A model generated the notes under the pieces. That model was not told the origin of the DNA, searched no databases, and worked only from the letters and a program-made list of their open reading frames with translations. Shown one piece after another: positions 25,496 to 34,284 of a stretch of DNA of 64,000 nt (positions within the stretch are counted from its first letter, which is position 1; every line of letters starts with the position of its first letter). A program made the position numbers and the translations under genes. The DNA is from Blautia sp. MSJ-19 (GTDB taxonomy: Bacteria > Bacillota > Clostridia > Lachnospirales > Lachnospiraceae). The stretch spans positions 62,001 to 126,000 of the forward strand of contig NZ_JAHLQA010000035.1 in assembly GCF_018918125.1 (NCBI RefSeq). The letters are read 5' to 3'.

Positions 25496-27868
25496 TTACT
25501 GTCCAATCACAACCGTTTCATAAACAGCTTCTTCCATACCTTCAAAGCTTCCCTGTCTTTCCTCCACAGTCAGTTCACCCTTCTGATCATTCCATATCAA
25601 TTTCGTGATTGCGTATGCACCCTTCTCAAAGTTATAGTTATTTCCCTCATCTTCATAAAGAGCAAACTCTGCATCTGCTCCCGGGTAAACCATCAGTTTC
25701 ACCGGTCCTTCCGGTTTCTGAGATGCATAAGTAAGTCCGTCTGCAACCGGAAGAATGCTTCCTGCTTTTACAAAAATCGGCATCTGATCGATCGGAGCAT
25801 CTACGGTTACATACTGACCACCTTCATATTTCTTTCCGGTCCAGTAATCATACCAGTCAGCTCCCTGTGGAAGATAGCAGTCCCATGTTTTTTCACGGTC
25901 AAGTTCTGTGCTTTCCGGTCCGTAATACATTGGCTCTGTAACTGCACAGATCAGAAATGATGGTCCGAACATAAACTCATTTTCAATCTTTCTTGCAGTC
26001 TTATCCTGCGGGAAATCAAACAGAAGGCTTCTCATGATCGTATAATCATTGAAGTGAACAGCTCCTGCAAGAGAATAGATATATGGCATCAGATGGTATC
26101 TCAGCTTAATAGATTTCTCAATTGCATCATAGAACATCGTTCCTTTGTCACCGAAGTTCCAGATCTCTCTCGGAGTATCTGTTCCGTGAGAACGGAACAT
26201 CGGAAGGAAAGTTCCCATCTCAAGCCATCTGGTATAAAGCTCGCAGTATCCTTTGTCCTTCACGCCTTCATTATATTTGCCCTGCCAGAACCACTTCGGT
26301 TCCGGATCTGTATTGCAGCCACAGCCACGATTCTGCCATTTATCAGCTACCGTAAAGAATGCACCGATATCCAGTGTCCAGTACGGATAACCACTCAGTC
26401 CCATATTCAGTCCTTCTACGATCTGGATCTTGAAGTTGTCCCAGGAAGCACAGGTATCGCCGGACCACAGCATTGCCGCATATTTCTGTCCGGATGCATA
26501 ACCGGAACGGGTCAGGTTGAGGACACGTTTGTCCTCGGTGTCTTTTCTCTGATTTTCATAAATGCCCTTTGCATGCATCAGTGCAAATGCATTGGCAACA
26601 GCCGGATCCAGATATTTCTTGTGCTCGCCACCGACCAGTTCATATCGCTCCCATGGCTCTCTCTTCACGCCACCATTCCAGTCAGGACCGGAGAAAGGCT
26701 CTGTGGAATCGCACCACCAGGATTCGAATCCTTCATCAAAAAGTCCTTCTTTTGCCTGTTTCCAGTACATTTCACGGGCTTTTTCATCAAAAGCATTATA
26801 CGTTGCATAATCATAAAGAAGATATCCTGCGTCAAAAAATTCCTGATGATTTTTGCCGCCCGCATTCATGTTCGGCCATACAGAAACCATACTGTGTGCA
26901 TGCATTTTGTTGATCTCTTCCATACATTCTTTGTTGTCACCGTAGCGTTCTTTGTCCAAGATCTTTTCGCCCCAGTTGCCTGGTTCCCAGGTATTCCAGT
27001 CCTGAACGACACAGTCGATCGGAACACCAATCTCTCTGTAATGACGCACGATCTCAGCCAGTTCTTTTGCTGTGTAATACTGCTCTTTGGACTGGATATA
27101 ACCATATGCCCACTTCGGCAGCATCTGTGCTTTACCGGTCAGATAACGGTAGTCATGAATGATCCCATCCATTGTATTTCCACCGAGGAAATAATAATCG
27201 ATCTGGTCTACCGTATCCAGAAACAGATAAGATTCTCTACCCTCATCGTTAAAAGTCATCAATGAACAGCAGTCAAACAGGACTCCATATCCCTCGGTAG
27301 ATACGAACATCGGCATCGGGATACGCATATTGTGCTGATACAGATACTGTGTATGTTCACGGTAGTTGTAGATACCTTCTTCTGCCTGTCCAAGTCCATG
27401 GATCTCTTCGTCTTCTTTCCAGTCGAAGAAAACTCTTGCACGGTATCCGTCTCTGACTTTTTCTGCTTTGAGGTTCTGGATAAAGTTTCTTTCACCGTCT
27501 ACTGTCTTTACACGGTTGATGATTGGTTTTTCGCCGCCTGTATTATAGTGTACGACATCAATCCTGGTGAGATCCGCTTTGTTCTGCTCCAGCCACACAC
27601 TTCCATCTGCATGTTTCCAGGTGATCCCTCCTGTTTTGAGATTCAATTCTGCCTGCACTGCGGATGTTTTTACTGTAACTGCCCCGTCTGCTTCTGCTGC
27701 TTCAAATGGAACCTGCGGATACTCTTTTTTCTCGATAATCAGAGATTCCTGCTCTGTTTTTACTTCATCTTTTGCGATCACGCAGCGGATGATTTCATCT
27801 GTCATCGGTATCAGGCGATATTTCATACCTGCTGCAGAAGTTTCTACATATCTTTCCGTTCTTTTCAT
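25496..27868 (-). CDS. Glycoside hydrolase family 31 (alpha-xylosidase/alpha-glucosidase-like)
   Basis: A 790-residue cytoplasmic enzyme (no signal peptide). N-terminal beta-sandwich (about 1-230), catalytic barrel (about 240-600) and C-terminal beta domains. The nucleophile Asp lies in WWCDSTEPF and the acid/base Asp in LWSGDTCASWDNF, both GH31 signatures. The DSTEP form of the nucleophile motif occurs in alpha-xylosidases, so xyloglucan- or isoprimeverose-type oligosaccharides are plausible, but alpha-glucosidase cannot be excluded. AAGGAG precedes the start. An AraC regulator lies upstream in the same direction behind a terminator. The ABC operon at 19-22 kb probably delivers the substrate. 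Confidence 0.9.
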   Translation of the reverse strand: MKRTERYVETSAAGMKYRLIPMTDEIIRCVIAKDEVKTEQESLIIEKKEYPQVPFEAAEADGAVTVKTSAVQAELNLKTGGITWKHADGSVWLEQNKADLTRIDVVHYNTGGEKPIINRVKTVDGERNFIQNLKAEKVRDGYRARVFFDWKEDEEIHGLGQAEEGIYNYREHTQYLYQHNMRIPMPMFVSTEGYGVLFDCCSLMTFNDEGRESYLFLDTVDQIDYYFLGGNTMDGIIHDYRYLTGKAQMLPKWAYGYIQSKEQYYTAKELAEIVRHYREIGVPIDCVVQDWNTWEPGNWGEKILDKERYGDNKECMEEINKMHAHSMVSVWPNMNAGGKNHQEFFDAGYLLYDYATYNAFDEKAREMYWKQAKEGLFDEGFESWWCDSTEPFSGPDWNGGVKREPWERYELVGGEHKKYLDPAVANAFALMHAKGIYENQRKDTEDKRVLNLTRSGYASGQKYAAMLWSGDTCASWDNFKIQIVEGLNMGLSGYPYWTLDIGAFFTVADKWQNRGCGCNTDPEPKWFWQGKYNEGVKDKGYCELYTRWLEMGTFLPMFRSHGTDTPREIWNFGDKGTMFYDAIEKSIKLRYHLMPYIYSLAGAVHFNDYTIMRSLLFDFPQDKTARKIENEFMFGPSFLICAVTEPMYYGPESTELDREKTWDCYLPQGADWYDYWTGKKYEGGQYVTVDAPIDQMPIFVKAGSILPVADGLTYASQKPEGPVKLMVYPGADAEFALYEDEGNNYNFEKGAYAITKLIWNDQKGELTVEERQGSFEGMEEAVYETVVIGQ

Positions 27869-27947
27869 TTCCCCAATCTCCTTTATATAAGCTCTCCTGC
27901 TGTTGTTTGTGTAACATTTTCACCCCTGATAATGTTGCACAAAAAAA

Positions 27948-28019
27948 TGTCATGCCAGGATAACATTGTTACTGTTCACTCCGTTCACAGCAACTTGATC
28001 TTTTTATCCTAACATGACA
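27948..28019 (-). terminator. Long-stem terminator of the AraC gene with a nested repeat
   Basis: On the minus strand TGTCATGTTAGGATAA pairs with TTATCCTGGCATGACA (two mismatches in 16), followed by seven T. Its 40-base loop holds a second palindrome at 27967-27994 (GTTaCTGTTCA...TTCACAGcAAC) related to the dispersed repeat at 9311. Confidence 0.82.
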
Positions 28020-28056
28020 GTCCTTTTATGGTCTATGACATATCTGATTCTGATTT

Positions 28057-28926
28057 TTAACTATTTTTACTCTTTTCATCTTTTGGGGTTTTTCCAACGT
28101 GTTTTTTGTAAAGTCGATAGAAATTGGAAATATTATTAAATCCACATTCCATCGCAATGTCTGTCACATTCAACCTGCCCTCCCGCAATAATTCTCTTGC
28201 ATGGTTGATGCGCATTCTGGTCACATAATCGCTGAAACTTATATTTGTGACCTTTCGAAAATATGAAGAAAAATAATTCGAACTCATATATACCGATGCA
28301 GCCACATCCTCCAGCGTAATTCTCTCACAGTAATGTGCATCTATATATGCAAATGCCTGCTCCAGACGTTTCATGGCATTTTTCTTTTCTTTCAGCATCT
28401 CATCTGATTTTGATTCGTCCTGATAAGTGCGGATCAGCATAGTCAGAATACGAAGGACATTGGCCTTGATCATCAGCTGATATCCTTCTTTGCGTCCCTG
28501 CCATTCTTTATAAATTTCCTGAATACCGGCACGGATTTCCGGATTGATCTCATCTTCTCTGCCGATACGGTTCTTAAAATTACTTCCACGTTCTACAAAT
28601 GGTTTCAGGTATCTGGTATCAAACACACTGATCTTCTCTGCCACAAATTCCGGAGAAAAAATCATTACGAGCAGTTTCATGTCATCCCCGATCAGATTCC
28701 ATCCATGAGGCTCTACATTATTAAAAATGATCACATCATCTTTTTCCATCGTGTATTCCTGTCCATTGACAAAATAATTTCCCTTACCCTCCAGCACACA
28801 GGTGATTTCAAAATAACTGTGCCAGTGCCAGGTTCCCGGCTTACTGTTCTCCGGCGTCAGACGCACCTCCGCAATCTGAAAAGGGAACTCTTTATCAAGT
28901 GGAATATTGTCTCGTTCAAGTCTCAT
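28057..28926 (-). CDS. AraC family transcriptional regulator with cupin sensor
   Basis: A 289-residue regulator. An N-terminal cupin (GTWHWHSYFEITCVLEGKG, then FNNVEPHGW) binds the effector. The C-terminal 100 residues carry two AraC helix-turn-helix motifs (ITLEDVAASVYMSSNYFSSY and NVTDIAMECGFNNISNFYRL). Start at 28926 is set by AGGAGG seven bases upstream; the frame is open further to 29034 without a ribosome site. Its position between the methyltransferase and GH31 genes, in the same direction as both, makes either a candidate target. The sugar-locus assignment is favoured because cupin AraC proteins commonly control glycosidase genes. Confidence 0.88.
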   Translation of the reverse strand: MRLERDNIPLDKEFPFQIAEVRLTPENSKPGTWHWHSYFEITCVLEGKGNYFVNGQEYTMEKDDVIIFNNVEPHGWNLIGDDMKLLVMIFSPEFVAEKISVFDTRYLKPFVERGSNFKNRIGREDEINPEIRAGIQEIYKEWQGRKEGYQLMIKANVLRILTMLIRTYQDESKSDEMLKEKKNAMKRLEQAFAYIDAHYCERITLEDVAASVYMSSNYFSSYFRKVTNISFSDYVTRMRINHARELLREGRLNVTDIAMECGFNNISNFYRLYKKHVGKTPKDEKSKNS

Positions 28927-29035
28927 GATCTGCCTCCTGTCCAATATACAGATGACAGATGTCTTTTTATCTCTGCCCTGTAATACAGACAGTATAGCAG
29001 ATTTCATTTTTGTTCGCAAACCAGCCTCTTGCATG

Positions 29036-29076
29036 ATAAAAGAAGCCGCCAGGTCGTGACATTACCTGACGGCTTC
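29036..29076 (-). terminator. Terminator of the fused methyltransferase gene
   Basis: On the minus strand GAAGCCGTCAGGT pairs with ACCTGGCGGCTTC, followed by TTTTATC. Confidence 0.85.
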
Positions 29077-29120
29077 CGTTTATTTGAATTTGGGATTCAA
29101 CGTATTAATATAAGATTTTA

Positions 29121-29146
29121 TATAACTGTTCACCGTAACGATTTAT
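29121..29146. repeat. Dispersed palindromic repeat, degenerate copy
   Basis: TAACTGTTCA is followed directly by CCGTAACGATTTAT. These are the two ends of the 34251 and 9311 elements with the middle missing. It overlaps the stop codon of the methyltransferase gene. Confidence 0.4.
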
Positions 29147-31971
29147 CTGCCCAGGGACTCTACATAAGTTCCTTTTACATCGCTCCAGTTCTTATCTGCA
29201 TAGTCAAGAAGATATGCAGCCTGCTCCAGAGACATTTCCGGGAACAGAAGGAATAAGCTGTGAGAACCATATTTCTTAACGATACGGTCTACATTCTTGA
29301 TCCAGTCTTCGAACTCTCCTGAGTAAACTTTTACCCAGATGGATTTTCCTGCTGCAATTGCTTTGTCGTAGATCACATCCCAGTCCGGAAGTGTTCCGTC
29401 CGGGCCTGCATCTCCGCTTGTCCACTGCAGAGCGTCAATTCCATCAATTTCCATCAGTGCATCCATGTGTTTGATCGCAGCCGGTCCATCAAGATGATAC
29501 AGGACATGGTCTACTTTTTCACTCTGCTCACGTAAGGATGGCTGAATGTATTTTCTGAAGTCTTCCGGTGACATCATTGCGGAGAAGTCGCACTGTAATT
29601 TTACAGTTCTTCCAGGTCCCCAGATCTGGAACACCGTGTAAGCATTTCCACCTTCTTCGTCTTTGATGATATCATAGAAACGATCATAGTATTCATAGTA
29701 AATATCCGTTACTTCCTGAATTCTCTCACCGATCATATCCGGCTCATCCAACAGGTCAAACAGGATATCCTGTGCGCCGCGGAGAGAAGCAAGTACGTCG
29801 ATATTTTCCATAAGGTCAGGCATATCTACAACAAAATCGTCTCCTGCCAGTTCCTTACAGTCTTTTGCAAGCTGGATGTGTTTCTTGAACCATTTGTTCT
29901 CCGGATCGAATTCCAGTTTCGGCACGCCTTCCCAGCTATCCAGACATTTGTTGAACCATACGGTATCTTCTTTGAATCCAATCTCAGATCCGAGGTAAGA
30001 TGCTACAGATCCTGGTCCAAAGTCGATGTTCAGGTTCGGGAAACTTTCTCCAAGGAATGCATGTGTATCACAGAAATAACGATAACGGTCTACGATCCTC
30101 TGTGCATTCTGGTATTTGTCTTCCATGTCTTTCCATTTCAGCTCTTCCGGCATGTTGTAATATTTACCCTGGCAGATCTGATCCAGATAACCACCTTCAA
30201 CAGGGGTTCCGTCTGAATACTGCTCTACTTCCGGTCTTCTTGCAATGACGCACATCAGCGGTCTTCCGGTGTTTTTGTGCTGCCAGTAATTTGCAAATTT
30301 TTCTTTGGTTGCTTCCCAGTTAAGCTTGTATCCTTCTCCCGGTTTCGGAAGCTGGATCTTGCTTAAATCTACAGAGCCTTTTTCAAATTTAGGTGTTTCA
30401 GAAACTTTTTCTTCTGCTTTTGGAGCTTCTTCTTTGACTTCCTCCTGTACCGGTTCTGCACCTTCTACCGGAAGATCATCAAATTCACCGGCTGCTGCTT
30501 TTGCACAGAACCCGGATTCCGCATATTTCTTAGCCTGCTCTGCTGCGGAAGCTGCATCTTCTGTATAAGCATCTGCACCGATCTCATCTGCAAATTCCTG
30601 ACTGATCGGAGCACCACCAACCATGATCTTGATACGGTTACGGAACGGCTGTTTCAGAAGTGCTGCAACGGTATCTCTCAGAGACGGCATGGTTGTTGTA
30701 AGAAGAGCAGAAAGAGCTACGATACTTGCTTCTTTGTGTGCATTTACCTCATCAATGAATGTCTGTATCGGTACATCAACACCAAGGTCGATAACTTCGA
30801 ATCCGGCACTCTCAAACATCATGCCTACAAGGTTTTTACCGATATCGTGAAGGTCACCTGCTACAGTACCAAGGATAATAGTTCCTGCGCTTCCTGCTTC
30901 ACCTGTTGCAAGATATGGTTTCAGTACATCCACGCCGGCTTTCATAGCACGTGCTGCTGCAAGCATCTGTGGAACAAAGATAATCTCTTTCTTGAAGTTA
31001 TCACCTACGACGGCCATAGCTCCGATCATTGCATCATTTAAGATAGCAGTCGGATCACAGCCTGCATCAAGTGCTTCCTGAACAGCCTGTCCGATTTCTT
31101 TATTCTTACCATCCTGAGTTAATTTGAAAACTTTCTGCATCTTCTCATCGAGTGGAGAAGCCGGTGCCGGCTGTACTTCTTCAGCAGCTTTGTTTCCGAA
31201 TTTCTCAATATACTGCAGGCAGTATTCATCACGCTCTAACAGTGCATTTGTCGCATAGATCATACCGATCATGTTCTTGTTGGTCGGGTCAACGATCGCA
31301 CTGTCCATACCGGCATTCATAGCCAGTACCATAAATGCCTGGTTGATATTTTTTCTTGTAGGCAGACCGAAAGAAATATTGGAAAGTCCACTTGTGATGT
31401 GGATGTCCGGATATTCGTATTTAATTCTTCTGCAACAGTCTGCAAATACAGTTAATGCAGTCTGATCTGTTCCTAAAGTTACAACCAGTGGGTCAATATG
31501 TAAACGGCTTGGTGCAATGCCGTACTGTTTTGCTTTTTCCATAATTCCGAAGAAAATTTTCATACGTCGCTCTACGGAATCCGGAATACCATCATTATCA
31601 CACAGAAGTGCTACACATTCCCAGTCTGTGTCTGCGATTACCGGGAAAATGGTATCAATTTTATCACCTTCAAGAGATACAGAGTTGATAAGACCTGGTC
31701 TCTTGCAGAATGGAATCGCTGCTACGCAGGATTTTGCACTCGGGCTGTCTACGCAGATCGGTGTATCTGTTACTTCCTGTACAAGATCGATCATCCATTT
31801 CAGTGTTTCTACTTCTACGTCCTCTTCTACAGACGCACATACGTCCAGAAATGTGGCACCCGCTTCTGCCTGCATTCTGGCTCTCTCTCTGATCAGGTCC
31901 GCGTCCTTCTCAGCGATTGCCTTGGCAACTGACGGAATAGATCCGTTCAGTTTCTCTCCTATTATAATCAT
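29143..31971 (-). CDS. Three-domain corrinoid methyltransferase (pterin MT + B12 protein + URO-D MT)
   Basis: One 942-residue chain with three parts. Residues 1-265 resemble AcsE/MetH pterin methyltransferases (GEKLNG start, LINSVS, IDPLVVTLG, GLSNISFG). Residues 275-490 are a corrinoid protein: helical cap, then the B12 domain with D373-x-H375-x-x-G378 (GDLHDIGKN) for cobalt binding. After a charged Glu/Lys/Pro linker (about 495-540), residues 541-942 form a URO-D-type domain like MtaA/MtbA/CmuA. There the usual zinc H-x-C motif reads YHLDGP, Cys replaced by Asp, so it is probably not a thiol methylase. A methyl donor to corrinoid to tetrahydrofolate path in one protein is the likely role. 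The divergent gene encodes a corrinoid activator. Substrate unknown. Confidence 0.88.
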   Translation of the reverse strand: MIIIGEKLNGSIPSVAKAIAEKDADLIRERARMQAEAGATFLDVCASVEEDVEVETLKWMIDLVQEVTDTPICVDSPSAKSCVAAIPFCKRPGLINSVSLEGDKIDTIFPVIADTDWECVALLCDNDGIPDSVERRMKIFFGIMEKAKQYGIAPSRLHIDPLVVTLGTDQTALTVFADCCRRIKYEYPDIHITSGLSNISFGLPTRKNINQAFMVLAMNAGMDSAIVDPTNKNMIGMIYATNALLERDEYCLQYIEKFGNKAAEEVQPAPASPLDEKMQKVFKLTQDGKNKEIGQAVQEALDAGCDPTAILNDAMIGAMAVVGDNFKKEIIFVPQMLAAARAMKAGVDVLKPYLATGEAGSAGTIILGTVAGDLHDIGKNLVGMMFESAGFEVIDLGVDVPIQTFIDEVNAHKEASIVALSALLTTTMPSLRDTVAALLKQPFRNRIKIMVGGAPISQEFADEIGADAYTEDAASAAEQAKKYAESGFCAKAAAGEFDDLPVEGAEPVQEEVKEEAPKAEEKVSETPKFEKGSVDLSKIQLPKPGEGYKLNWEATKEKFANYWQHKNTGRPLMCVIARRPEVEQYSDGTPVEGGYLDQICQGKYYNMPEELKWKDMEDKYQNAQRIVDRYRYFCDTHAFLGESFPNLNIDFGPGSVASYLGSEIGFKEDTVWFNKCLDSWEGVPKLEFDPENKWFKKHIQLAKDCKELAGDDFVVDMPDLMENIDVLASLRGAQDILFDLLDEPDMIGERIQEVTDIYYEYYDRFYDIIKDEEGGNAYTVFQIWGPGRTVKLQCDFSAMMSPEDFRKYIQPSLREQSEKVDHVLYHLDGPAAIKHMDALMEIDGIDALQWTSGDAGPDGTLPDWDVIYDKAIAAGKSIWVKVYSGEFEDWIKNVDRIVKKYGSHSLFLLFPEMSLEQAAYLLDYADKNWSDVKGTYVESLGR

Positions 31972-31986
31972 TTCGTTCCCTCCTGC

Positions 31987-32004
31987 TTATAGCTTTTGCT
32001 ATAA
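31987..32004 (-). other. 5' UTR hairpin directly before the methyltransferase ribosome site
   Basis: TTATAGC and GCTATAA pair around four bases (AAAA loop in the RNA), ending next to GCAGGAGGGAACG of the start site. It could protect the mRNA end or gate translation. Confidence 0.45.
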
Positions 32005-32248
32005 TTTTTGCTTTTCCTCCGATAAGTTTTTTCCGCAAAATCCTTATCTGTTAATGCTATTCTATATCAAAGAACAGAGAGTCTGCGTCTGTTATTTTCC
32101 GATTCGTATATACTATCTTACTGTGATTTTATGTTTTGTTACACCTGTTCTCTCTATATATTGTATTTCATTCTTTGCAATGCTATATTGACTGTAAGAA
32201 AAAAGTCATCCGGAATTTCAGAAACTCCGGCAGAAGGGAAGCATCAAA

Positions 32249-33709
32249 ATGAAAACATACTCCGTTACAGTTTTACCATCTCAGCAAATTCTCCAGGCCT
32301 GCGAGGGAGAAAATCTGCTTCGGATTCTTCAGAAAAACGCACTGGCCCCGGATGCTCCCTGCGGCGGCAATGGAAAATGTGGTAAATGCATCGTTTATAT
32401 AAATGGCAGGAAATCTCTGGCTTGCCAGACTGTGATCCGGGACAATATCACAGTCCGTATTCCTGAAAAATCTGACATGCAGATCCTGAAACATGGCACT
32501 TCTGTTTCCGTACAGCCCGATGGCCGTGACAGATATCTCCTTGCATACGATATCGGAACCACAACTGTTGTCTGTTATCTTCTGGACGGTATCTCCGGTG
32601 AGAAACTTACTGAAGAAAGTATCCTGAATCCTCAGACTGCTTACGGTGCCGATGTGATCTCTCGTATCGAATATGTTATGCGTAACAAAACTTCTGAACT
32701 TCAGGACTGTATCGTTCGCACACTTTCAGAACTTGCGGATGTTGTATCTGCCAGAGCAGGTATCTCTCCGGCTGAGATCACTCTCGCCTGTGTTGTCGGT
32801 AACACTGCCATGCATCATCTTTTTCTTGGTATCGATCCTTTGCCGCTGACCGTGCCGCCCTATATGCCAAAGGTTTCCAACACCATGGAGATTCCTGCCG
32901 CCCCGCTGCTTCCTCTTCATCCGGAGGGACGTATCCGTATCCTTCCCAATATAGCTGGTTTTGTCGGTGCCGATACCGTAGCATGTATGACTTCTGTTCA
33001 TTTTGACCAGCTTGATGAATTGACTCTTATGATCGACATTGGTACAAATGGGGAAATGGTCCTGGGGGACCGCCACCGTCAGATTGCCTGTTCCACTGCT
33101 GCCGGGCCGGCTTTTGAAGGAGCCAGAATCTCTTGCGGCATGCGGGGAATTTCCGGAGCCATCGATCACGTTTCTGTAAAAAATGAAGAAGTTTTTTATC
33201 ATACCATCGGAAATGCTGAGATCAGGGGATTGTGCGGATCCGGACTGCTGGATCTGACCGCCGCCCTTCTGGATACTGGATTCTTAAGTGAAGCCGGTCT
33301 GATGCAGGCTCCAGAATATCGAATCGGTACTTCTGCGGTCACTCTGACCCAGAAAGATATTTCCGAAGTTCAATTTGCCAAATCTGCCATCCGCTCCGGT
33401 ATTGAACTTCTCGCCAAACGGATGCAGGTATCTGTAGGAGATATCCGTAAAGTATATCTTGCCGGAGCTTTTGGAAATTACATGAACCCAGTCTCTGCAT
33501 GCCGGATCGGTATGATACCTCCTGTGCTTCTTGATCGCATTGAAACGATTGGAAACGCCGCCGGAGAAGGTGCAAAGCTCTGTGCCTTAAATCGCCATGA
33601 ATTTGCTTACAGCCAGTTTCTTGCTGCCAAAACAGAATTTCTGGAGCTGGCATCCTGTCCGGAATTTCAGGACTGTTATATTGATCATTTAATGTTTGGA
33701 GAAGAATAG
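32249..33709 (+). CDS. Corrinoid-activation protein, RACo-like (2Fe-2S + ASKHA/DUF4445)
   Basis: A 486-residue cytoplasmic protein. An N-terminal ferredoxin domain has cysteines 38, 44, 47 and 59 (C-x5-C-x2-C-x11-C) for one [2Fe-2S]. After a linker comes an ASKHA ATPase-like domain with YDIGTTTVVCYL and MIDIGTNGE phosphate loops. RACo/RamA-type activators use ATP and low-potential electrons to reduce inactive Co(II) corrinoid back to Co(I). It is divergent from the three-domain methyltransferase across 277 bp and is followed by DUF2284 after two bases, which ties the three genes together. Confidence 0.9.
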   Translation: MKTYSVTVLPSQQILQACEGENLLRILQKNALAPDAPCGGNGKCGKCIVYINGRKSLACQTVIRDNITVRIPEKSDMQILKHGTSVSVQPDGRDRYLLAYDIGTTTVVCYLLDGISGEKLTEESILNPQTAYGADVISRIEYVMRNKTSELQDCIVRTLSELADVVSARAGISPAEITLACVVGNTAMHHLFLGIDPLPLTVPPYMPKVSNTMEIPAAPLLPLHPEGRIRILPNIAGFVGADTVACMTSVHFDQLDELTLMIDIGTNGEMVLGDRHRQIACSTAAGPAFEGARISCGMRGISGAIDHVSVKNEEVFYHTIGNAEIRGLCGSGLLDLTAALLDTGFLSEAGLMQAPEYRIGTSAVTLTQKDISEVQFAKSAIRSGIELLAKRMQVSVGDIRKVYLAGAFGNYMNPVSACRIGMIPPVLLDRIETIGNAAGEGAKLCALNRHEFAYSQFLAAKTEFLELASCPEFQDCYIDHLMFGEE

Positions 33710-33711
33710 AA

Positions 33712-34242
33712 ATGAATTACGAAGAACTTAAAAGCCTGGCTTTAGAATCAGGATTTACTCATACAGCACCGCTGGATACTGCAACCATCGAATTAAAACA
33801 GGATGTCCGGGACATGTGTGCCCAGGGATGCCAGCAGTATGCCAAGCGTTGGAGCTGTCCTCCCGGATGTGGAACTCTGGAACAGCTTCGCGGAAGTATT
33901 TATTGTTATAAAGAGGGAATTCTTGTACAGACTGTCACAAAATTAGAAGATGAATTTGACTGGGATGGCATGATGAAGGCGCAGAATCTTCACCAGGAAC
34001 ATTTCCTTGCGTTCCTCGAAAAACTCCACGCCTCGCATTTTCCTTTCCTGCCACTCGGAACCGGCTGCTGCATGCTCTGCAAAACCTGCACCTACCCGGA
34101 TACACCCTGCCGCTTCCCGCGAAAAAGGATTTCTTCGATGGAAGCATGCGGTATGCTGGTATCGGAAGTATGTCAGAAGAATAACCTGAAATACTATTAT
34201 GGCCCGAATACGCTTGCGTATGTGGCATGTGTGCTGATGTGA
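33712..34242 (+). CDS. DUF2284 cysteine-rich metal-binding protein
   Basis: A 176-residue protein of the DUF2284 family (predicted metal-binding). Cysteine clusters are CAQGC, WSCPPGCG and, near the C-terminus, GCCMLCKTCTYPDTPC, enough for one or more Fe-S or zinc sites. No enzymatic role is known. It begins two bases after the stop of the RACo-like gene, so translation is coupled. DUF2284 proteins are often seen beside corrinoid methyltransferase systems. A role in reductive activation or metal handling is an inference from context. Confidence 0.82.
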   Translation: MNYEELKSLALESGFTHTAPLDTATIELKQDVRDMCAQGCQQYAKRWSCPPGCGTLEQLRGSIYCYKEGILVQTVTKLEDEFDWDGMMKAQNLHQEHFLAFLEKLHASHFPFLPLGTGCCMLCKTCTYPDTPCRFPRKRISSMEACGMLVSEVCQKNNLKYYYGPNTLAYVACVLM

Positions 34243-34250
34243 GATTTATT

Positions 34251-34277
34251 GTAACTGTGAAGCTACTGAACAGTTAC
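34251..34277. repeat. Dispersed palindromic repeat, copy 2 (also a possible terminator)
   Basis: GTAACTGT and ACAGTTAC arms around 11 bases. Read on the minus strand it is nearly identical to the element at 9311-9343. It sits between the convergent DUF2284 and VOC genes. Confidence 0.6.
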
Positions 34278-34284
34278 GATTTAT

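Noticed and set aside
26054-27265. 403-codon open frame opposite the GH31 gene
   Set aside because: The minus strand encodes the GH31 catalytic barrel with both catalytic motifs; the plus frame has no recognisable domain.
27911-27938. Inverted repeat AACATT/AATGTT upstream of the GH31 gene as an operator
   Set aside because: Arms of only six bases in AT-rich DNA; chance is likely.
31972-32248. Cobalamin riboswitch upstream of the corrinoid genes
   Set aside because: No B12-box-like conserved core or multi-helix layout was recognised on either strand.
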